Positions 57,896 through 64,000 of a stretch of DNA of 64,000 bases are shown here, piece after piece. Numbering within the stretch: the first letter of the stretch is position 1; every line of letters begins with the position of its first letter. A model generated the notes under the pieces. It saw only the letters and a list, made by a program, of their open reading frames with translations. It did not search any database and was not told where the DNA came from. Both the position numbers and the translations under genes were made by a program. Source of the DNA: Pisaster brevispinus (Eukaryota; Echinodermata; Asteroidea; Forcipulatida; Asteriidae); NCBI GenBank assembly GCA_023634235.1, contig JAMKCF010000014.1, positions 7,710,001 to 7,774,000 of the forward strand, in the 5' to 3' direction.

Positions 57896-58748
57896 TAGGA
57901 CCCCAACTAACACTCGTCATGCTCATGCTCAGTCATAGATAGTCATGTCAATGTAAGAAACTCTTCATATTATTATACTGAACCTAGTTTTATTTACATG
58001 TGTTTCTTTGTTTCTTTGTTTCTTTCTTTTTTTCTTTCTTTTGTTCTTTTGTTCTTTAACTCTTTTTTCTGTCTCAATTTCTTTTTACATTTACGCGGCG
58101 CCAAATCCATTTAAATAAAATGCTCCCAGGCGCTTTACAAGACGTCAAAAGTAAAAAAGCAAAGACTTATAGTTATATATATTATACAGAATAAAATACA
58201 CGGAGAGAATAATAAAAGCAGGCAAAATGATAGTAAGCAAGACTCTGTAAAAATTAATTAAAACACATGTAAATTACAATGGAAAAACAATAAGAAACAT
58301 TCATTATTTTAAAAACATTAAATGATTTGATAAGGAAAGGAGTTCATTCATCATACTACTTACTTTGGTGCTTTCTTACTACGTCAACCCCCCTTACCGA
58401 CACTGTACACAAGGGTAGTTCCCAACCCCTAACACAAACTCACCCATATCATAATGGTGCGGTCCAAAATCATTGCGCAAGCACAATAGCCTCACGTCGG
58501 CCAATTCTACGGACGGAGAAAGTTGACTATTTTTACGAAAAAAACATTTTTTCCCGTGAAAAATATGTATGCACGATGGTTCCAGTCAGTTTTAAACATG
58601 TTTCCAGATACACTCTGATTACAACCATTGTATTTGATGGTATTTTAAACTTCTTGTCTTGAGTTGTCTTGAGTTGTCTTGAGTTGTCGTGAAATGGGCC
58701 TGTTGATGCTAATTAGTACGACCCATCATTAATATTATATCGCAATCT

Positions 58749-58817
58749 TACTCCTAGAACTATGCGGTTCGTTCCACTGGAGACGATAGCGGAACGAACC
58801 GCATAGTTCTAGGAGTA
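58749..58817. other. perfect 27-bp hairpin with 15-nt loop
   Basis: TACTCCTAGAACTATGCGGT followed by TCGTTCC (58749-58775) pairs without mismatch with 58791-58817. The loop is ACTGGAGACGATAGC. It could be a very small TA-flanked MITE or an RNA hairpin. No gene lies beside it. Confidence 0.7.
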
Positions 58818-59582
58818 TCTCAATCTGATGTACATGTATATGCTAAAAAAAGTAAAACTCAAAACAAGCAATCATCACATCACATGTTATGAAAAAAAAA
58901 TGGACTACTCTGACAGCTCTAGGCTTGTCCCACTTAATGTGTGTTCATGCTCTGAATCATTGGCCACACGTCCGACCCCATTTTTTGTTAAGCTAGCGGT
59001 CGGCGATCCAAGGCGCATTCTCTACCAATACGGTCAGGTCGGCGGTTTAAACCAACTCAAAAATGTGTTGACTTACTCTAGTCTAACCCTAGCCTTACTC
59101 TTTTTATTCTTAAGTCTTAGCTTGCCCTGAGTGCTTTTGATGTTTAAATCATAAATGAGTAACCTTTTTAAAGATATTTTCATAACGAATTTTCAATTTT
59201 CTGCGAATTACTTACCCCGTTGTATAACATGTACATGTATAATAAACACCGCCATTTTGGAATGACCTCAATCAAATCAGGCTGTGGCCAGGCGAAGCGA
59301 GGGTGCAAACACAAATCAATGGCTATTTCATGTTAAATTAAATCGTCATAAATGCAATACCGGTATAGATGTATTGAAGCAAATTTCACTCAACAATCAC
59401 CCTCCGTTGAGTTGTGTGTGTGTTGGACTGTTGTACGGTGGCTCATTTATTTGCCAATTTCTAGAGAACTCATAACGCAATACTACGGCGCTATATCGCT
59501 GTAAAAAAAACAGGAGTTTTCTAGTTGGCGAATATGAGCCACCGTAGTTTTTTTAATGGAATAAGCCATCTGGGCATCAGGG

Positions 59583-59755
59583 TCCAATTTCATGGCTCTG
59601 CTTATTGCCGAATTATCTGCTTACGATTACCATTCTCTGCTTACTGTGCAAGCAGCAAGTTTCTGCACTAGCTGTGTAAGCGAAGAATGCCTAGTAGGGT
59701 GTAGTATGAAAGCGCACTTAAGCAAAAATTTTCTGCTAACCCATGAGATACATAG
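59583..59755. mobile_element. MITE copy, CCAATTTCATGGCTCTGCTT family
   Basis: Begins CCAATTTCATGGCTCTGCTT and carries GCACTAGCTGTGTAAGCGAA, GAATGCCTAGTA and CTGCTAACCCATGAGATAC, collinear with 49019-49190. The right terminal repeat is missing. Confidence 0.7.
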
Positions 59756-59959
59756 GCATGGCTATTAATGGGGCTAGCCCTATACCCAGTAACTAGGGCG
59801 CTGTAGACCCAGTATTCTTGAGAAGCCAGCTGTAGGCATTTTACCAACAAAACAAAGTTTTTGCCTGGCCTAGACAGGACTGAATTATACAGGAGCCACA
59901 TTATGTCATGTTAATGATGAGACAAAGTTTTCTTAACTGAATTAAAATCTACAGGAACA

Positions 59960-60061
59960 ATGGACGCTACAAGTTCTGCACCACCACCAAGAAGATGGAT
60001 TGGACGAGGAAGAGGCGTCTTGGGGCTTCCTTTGGCCAAGGAGAAAAGACCCGGACATCAG
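59960..60061 (+). CDS. SH3 protein, first coding exon
   Basis: ATG followed by 34 codons, donor GTGAGG, phase 0. An AG just before (TCTACAG, 59948-59954) would make this the second exon of the transcript. It encodes the basic, proline- and RG-containing N-terminus. Confidence 0.65.
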
Positions 60062-62816
60062 GTGAGGAATTTCAAAAAGAAATATTGAAATGAAGAACGG
60101 AGAGTTAATACATATTGTACCCGTTGCGATAATCATAGCCCTCGATCCTCCCAAAGGGCGAAGACCAAAGGGTTACGATGAACCAGCTGTTAAATCTTTG
60201 CAAATTTGTTGACCTTTTTTATTCAACATTTAAGTTTTCCAACTGGGTACTGTAAATTGTTAAATGTCAACAAAAAACAACCTGTAAACCAGCTTTTGTT
60301 GTGTCTTAATCAGACGTTTAAACATGGTCATGTAACCACCTTTCAACCATTAGGACTGCTTAAACTGTCTGGGGCATTTATGAATGTTTTATTGAAAAAG
60401 GAAAGATTTGTGCTAACTCAGCATTTTGTGATAATCAAGGCCACCCTTACAAAATGGTGATCAGCAGGCCTCGAAATAACTCACGGCACCCACAGCAATC
60501 ACCGTGGTGCCCTGTGCTTTTGCTGTGGTGCCCTGTGCTTTTGCTGTGGTGCCCTCTGCAAAGTTCCAATACAAATTTACATTTTCCTCATAGAAGTGCC
60601 CCTTAAACCAGTGGAAAATTGCCGTGTCCCTTCAAGAGCGGAGTTCAAGGCCTGGATCAATGTTTGTAAACTTTAGAAAGGTCTGAAGTAATGTTTGGGG
60701 TTTCAACTTCCATTATGAAAGAAAGGATTCTGTAGAAGCTGTAGAATGTTCCAGACCAAAATGTTTTGTGGTGGGGGGGGGGGGGGGGGGAGAGAATTGG
60801 TTGTTTTGATCTTACAGGATGCTCCTTTCATTCAGCAGGAGCAAGAACGATTCTCTACACCTTCCTCAAACCAGAATGACAGGTTGACAGAAAATTCCAG
60901 ACGGGAGGAGCTACTTCCAAAACAGCAGTCTACAGCACCTGAGAGACGACAACCTCATCAGAATGCCAGTAACCATGGCAATATGAGGACTGAAACCGAT
61001 AACAGACTGGGTAGAACTCAGGGTCAAAATGGTGCTGGTGAGTGGAATACCTTATTTAGGGCAAGATGCTGATGATAGAATTCAACCTGGCCTCTAATTA
61101 TCGCGGGAGCTTGAATAGAATGTGGAAGGTCAGGGGTCAATGATGCCTGTGAAGTATTTTCAACAGTATTCACATTAAAGGAAAGCTCCATTAAAGACAG
61201 AGGCTCAAATGAAACATCCTTTTGGTCTGACAGGTCACACCTGATATCGCCCTGTAATTTCTTTTCCAAACAGTGGACATAATTGAATCATGCACAAACC
61301 AGTAAGGCTGCTGACTGCACCAGGCAGATTAACTGCTCATCCATTAAGTTTGGTGACCCAAGTAATTCAATGTAAACACACCTAATTGGTGAAAAGGATG
61401 AATAATTTACTCGGAAATTCTTTAATGGAGATTCCGGTAATGAGAAATCACTGTGTACAAGAGTCTGTAAACCTCCTGAATTGTAACATCTTAGAGGTTC
61501 CAGGTCTCAATGAAAAGGAAACCCAGACCTGCAAGTTATTTTTCAGGAATTTTTACATTTGTTAAATCTTATCCCTACATGTGTAAGTCAAGGAGCCAAG
61601 GAGAAGTCTTTCTGTGACCTCAGTGAGGGCGCTGTTTGAACTTGTGATGTCACATGCAAGGGTTCTATTACCTTTGTGATCGATGGGAGATCATCTTTTG
61701 ATCCTTAACTCGTCTTACAAAGTGTTCCAAGTCCCCCCTGTAATGTTTGAAAATGCTGAAGGTCTTGTCCATATCATGTATAGTTTTGTTACTTTCTTCT
61801 TGTAGGTGATGCTTCAACCTCAAAGACAAAAGCAAAGACGTTGCTCGCTAAATACAGCTACAAAGTTAACCCTGCTAGTCCACTGGGTGCTCCTGAGCTA
61901 GGGGTCAAACAAGGTCAGAAGCTCACCCTAGTAGAGAAACATCCAACAAATGAACATTGGTGGAAGGTCCAGGATGAAGCCGGGAGTGTTGGCTTCGTTC
62001 CAGCCTCATATATGTTGGTGAGTCCATAATATGAGTTTCTCTAGAACATATAGCAGTGACTCTTGAGGCCACTTCTTGCCTGTCATCAGGACGGGGGAAA
62101 TATATCTGAAGTGTTGTTAACCCTATTACTGTGCTGGGCTCTGAGGTTTCCAACACCCTCCCCCTGCCGATCAAACTTTTGGGCTGACTGGGGAGCCAGT
62201 TACTATTGGAACCTTCCTGCATTTGTGTAATTCCTGGGGTTACTCACGCACCTATACAGATTCTCTACACCACGTCAAACAGAAGTCTTGAGGTTCAGTG
62301 ATGGGAAAGGCAAAGGGAGATCAATGACATTCCTTGACACATCACAAGCCTGAAGGTTTTCATTAGAAAATTTGAAATGAATGCACTGTATATTTGCAAA
62401 ATCTTTTCTTTTTTCTCAAGATGCTCTGATTTGACTGCCTGTCTGTTTGTATACATATTTACCCAATTCACCCAACACCACCATCATGATAATCTTGGTT
62501 GCATCCATTTTGGGATCACTGTCCCTGTGTGTTAAACAGTGTAGAGCCCTTTTTAGACAATAGAGCATTTTCACAATTGCCGTAATTTCTGCGCACAATT
62601 TGTTTCCCAAAATGCTGAGCATGGCAGACAGTACCTGCTTGTGACATGCAATAGATCAATATCTCTGTTTTCTTCAAAATTGGCCCCCTTGCTCACCCCT
62701 TAACCTCTCTCTCTGTTTCTGTCTAACCGTTTATCTTCAGGTTCAAGAGACAAAGCTCAGTTCCTTGCCCTGGTTGGAAAAATCTCGGCAAGAAGAGCCC
62801 GAAACCACCGAAAAAC
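59960..62816 (+). CDS. SH3-domain protein, 5' part of gene
   Basis: Four exons (59960-60061, 60818-61037, 61806-62017, 62741-62816) join in frame through GT-AG introns. About 203 residues are seen and the frame is still open at a GTAAGA donor, so the gene continues. N-terminus: MDATSSAPPPRRWIGRGRGV, with an RGRG motif that could be arginine-methylated. Exon 2 encodes a Gln/Asn/Arg-rich, probably disordered, stretch. Exon 3 is an SH3 domain: LLAKYSYKVN (ALYDY equivalent), an inserted PASPLGAPEL loop, WWKV, then GSVGFVPASYM. Exon 4 reads SLPWLEKSRQEEPETTEK. SH3 domains bind proline-rich partners. I cannot name the orthologue. A CTACAG acceptor just before the ATG suggests an upstream non-coding exon. 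Confidence 0.7.
60475..60660 (+). repeat. dispersed 'GGTGCCC' repeat, copy 2
   Basis: GTGGTGCCCTGTGCTTTTGC is tandemly repeated two to three times, followed by AAATTTACATTTTCCTCATA and AGTGCCCC as in copy 1 at 30.9-31.2 kb. A separate 65-bp block just before it (60325-60385, ACATGGTCATGTAACCACCT) matches 33612-33680. Both lie in intron 1 of the SH3 gene. Confidence 0.65.
60818..61037 (+). CDS. SH3 protein, exon 2
   Basis: Acceptor GATCTTACAG (alternatively TTCATTCAG at about 60833, also in frame), donor GTGAGT. It encodes QEQERFSTPSSNQNDRLTEN and TAPERRQPHQNASNHGNMRT, with no recognisable fold. A G run of about 18 lies 30-45 bp upstream of the acceptor. Confidence 0.65.
61806..62017 (+). CDS. 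SH3 protein, exon 3 (SH3 domain)
   Basis: Acceptor TTCTTCTTGTAG, donor GTGAGT. A whole SH3 fold is in one exon: the EL acidic RT-loop contact is reduced to GAPELGVKQGQ, the double Trp (HWWKV) and the 3-10 helix region PASYM are present. Confidence 0.75.
62741..62816 (+). CDS. SH3 protein, exon 4
   Basis: Acceptor GTTTATCTTCAG, donor GTAAGA, 25 codons plus one base. It reads VQETKLSSLPWLEKSRQEEP, a charged stretch after the SH3 domain. Later exons were not found before the window ends. Confidence 0.6.
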
Positions 62817-62939
62817 GTAAGAAGGGAGATTTTGGTTTTCGTATCATTGTGTTATTTTGTTGCATTAAACTACATGTAGCAGGGTCCTGAAATGAGATTT
62901 GGCTTCTCTGCAACTTAATTTGGAAGAAAAAGTTGGATT

Positions 62940-63035
62940 GTGTATTGTTGTTTTTGTTTGTTTGTTTGTCTGTTTGTTCGTTAGGGTGTAGGGTGCTTGT
63001 TGGGGTGTTTGTTTGTTTGTTTGGTTTTGGGGGGA
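62940..63035. repeat. (GTTT)n-rich tract
   Basis: GTTTGTTTGTTTGTCTGTTTG and similar words alternate with G-rich stretches. ORFs on both strands here are low-complexity artefacts. Confidence 0.75.
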
Positions 63036-63224
63036 GGGGTTATTTGTTAGGTTTTTCAAAAAAAAATTGCATATATATATTTCAGTTTAAATTTGTTGGG
63101 ATGGGGGGATATATCTGTTAATTCATACAAAAAGAGCGATTTCCCAGTTCAGAAAGTGCACTTTTATACATTCTTAGCTTAAAACGTATAGAGTATAAGT
63201 TTATAATTTCTGTGATAATGTGTA

Positions 63225-63400
63225 TTGACTAATAGGGAGACCGCCAACATAGGGCTGGATAGCTCAGTTGGTAGAGCGCCGGTACGTTAATCCGGAGGTC
63301 GTTGGTTCAAGTCCCGCTCCAGTCAATTTTTCTTTGTTCAAACCCAAATTACTAAAAAAATTACCCAGTCAGTTTCCCTCGTAGTTTATTACTTGATATA
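63225..63400 (+). repeat. tRNA-derived SINE-like repeat (family A)
   Basis: The best-preserved tRNA-like part: GGATAGCTCAGTTGGTAGAG (box A) and GTTGGTTCAAGTCCCGC (box B), then TCAATTTTTCTTTGTTCAAA and TTACCCAGTCAGTTTCCCTC. Preceded by AATAGGGAGACCGCC as in other copies. It might still be transcribed by Pol III, but the 3' block shared with four other copies marks it as a SINE, not a tRNA gene. Confidence 0.75.
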
Positions 63401-63427
63401 ATGTGTAGACCTGAAATTACCTGAAAT

Positions 63428-63845
63428 GCTGTGTCATGGCCAAGAGATGTAGTGCACCAGACTCAAGCTCTGGTATTTCTGATGAGCAGAGTGTGGGTTT
63501 GAGTCCTGGACAAGACACTTGTGTCCTTGAGAAAAACACTTTAAATACCATTCATTATTCATCCATCATATTGGACGTCAAATCTTTGTTCTTGTGTTTT
63601 GTGTAATGCATGTTTGAGATCCCACTACACTTAACATACGAAAAGGGGTTTGCTATGGTGTTTTGGGGCATGTTGGCTGCAGAACGTGCCACAGCACATT
63701 GTAAAACCTTCTATGTAAAATGGATCTCATAATTCGTAGCTCTGCATGCCTGTCGTGTCGTTAAAACAAATGAGGAAGTAGGGAATACCCTACCCATCTG
63801 TGGCGGATACTGGTGCTTTATAAGTCATCACCATTATTATTAAGA
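63428..63845 (+). repeat. tRNA-Leu-derived SINE-like repeat (family C type)
   Basis: GTCATGGCCAAGAGATGTAG, then CCAGACTCAAGCTCTGG (a tRNA-Leu-like anticodon arm with loop CTCAAGC), GGGTTTGAGTCCTGG (box B-like), then CACTTGTGTCCTTGAG. A long unique-looking body ends CATCACCATTATTATTAAG. Class II (long variable arm) tRNA-like heads occur in V-type SINEs. The full extent is estimated. Confidence 0.65.
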
Positions 63846-64000
63846 AATCTAAACCTTCAACTTTTGAAACCATGCCTCTTGGCTGAAGAATAAGGTCTGC
63901 CAGTGATTTTGAAACCTTGTGTTTTCTAAGCATGGGTCTACAGAACGGTGGGCATCGCCCATGAAGGAAACAAATCCAAAGGTCTTGTACTTTTTGAAAG

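Noticed and set aside
59575..59901. 77-codon minus ORF
   Set aside because: It lies across a MITE copy. The corresponding ORFs in the other copy (49039-49303) are in different frames and not conserved.
60746..60817. N-terminal extension with a run of glycines on the SH3-gene exon 2 frame
   Set aside because: The G run is intronic, upstream of a proper acceptor (CTTACAG), and the frame merely happens to be open.
63243..63326. Functional tRNA gene
   Set aside because: Boxes A and B are good, but the copy shares a non-tRNA 3' block with four other loci here, so it is a SINE-like repeat. No independent tRNA fold with a convincing anticodon arm was established.

Overview
The window looks like nuclear DNA of a marine deuterostome, most probably an echinoderm. 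Host coding sequence is sparse and split into short exons with GT-AG introns. Between the exons lie non-LTR, Penelope-like, piggyBac and hAT-like elements, many small foldback (MITE-like) elements, tRNA-derived SINE-like repeats, minisatellites and frequent TACATGTACATGTA words. The phylum is inferred from general repeat character and gene content, not from a diagnostic marker. There are no rRNA genes, no CRISPR array and no bacterial-type operons.

Region 1 (1-10.4 kb) is mainly mobile DNA. Two tandem minus-strand copies of one L1/Tx1-like LINE family (1-3240) come first. A probable hAT element with an exact 8-bp target duplication (5243-6423) follows. Then comes a minus-strand Penelope-like element with reverse transcriptase, a GIY-YIG endonuclease and an unusual AAC/GAC/AAC triplet array (7504-9845). 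Possible host exons sit among these: a 34-nt exon (4681-4714), an exon resembling the N-terminal module of large lipid transfer proteins (7243-7381), and an unidentified minus-strand first exon (9852-10163).

Region 2 (10.4-22.9 kb) holds a decayed duplicate of one exon of a monocarboxylate transporter (12300-12676) with both splice sites preserved. It also has a stack of three nested inverted-repeat elements (14239-15937), two minisatellite-like arrays (16.4-17.6 kb), a broken piggyBac transposase (17.6-19.2 kb, minus) and a possible first exon (19997-20118).

Region 3 (22.9-31.6 kb) carries a four-exon SLC16/MCT-like transporter (23100-26283, plus) with every intron in phase 1 and one reading-frame break in exon 3. 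A 33-bp perfect palindrome lies 85 bp before its ATG. The following 5 kb is mostly featureless and AT-rich.

Region 4 (31.6-52.5 kb) is one large minus-strand gene. Its ten coding exons sum to 1797 nt in a continuous frame (598 aa) with TBC, then TLDc, then an acidic tail; this is the architecture of TBC1D24/Skywalker. Its introns hold SINEs, MITEs, a 206-bp tandem array and a 16-bp minisatellite of about 48 copies.

Region 5 (52.5-64 kb) has two nearly identical Tc1/mariner-type elements of about 1.06 kb, a 520-bp foldback sharing a TA with the second copy, and a 69-bp perfect hairpin. It ends with the 5' part of a plus-strand gene encoding an SH3-domain protein (59960-62816, continuing beyond the recognised exons) and tRNA-derived repeats. 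The genes do not form an evident pathway. TBC1D24 proteins act in membrane and synaptic-vesicle traffic, and the MCT is a plasma-membrane carrier.
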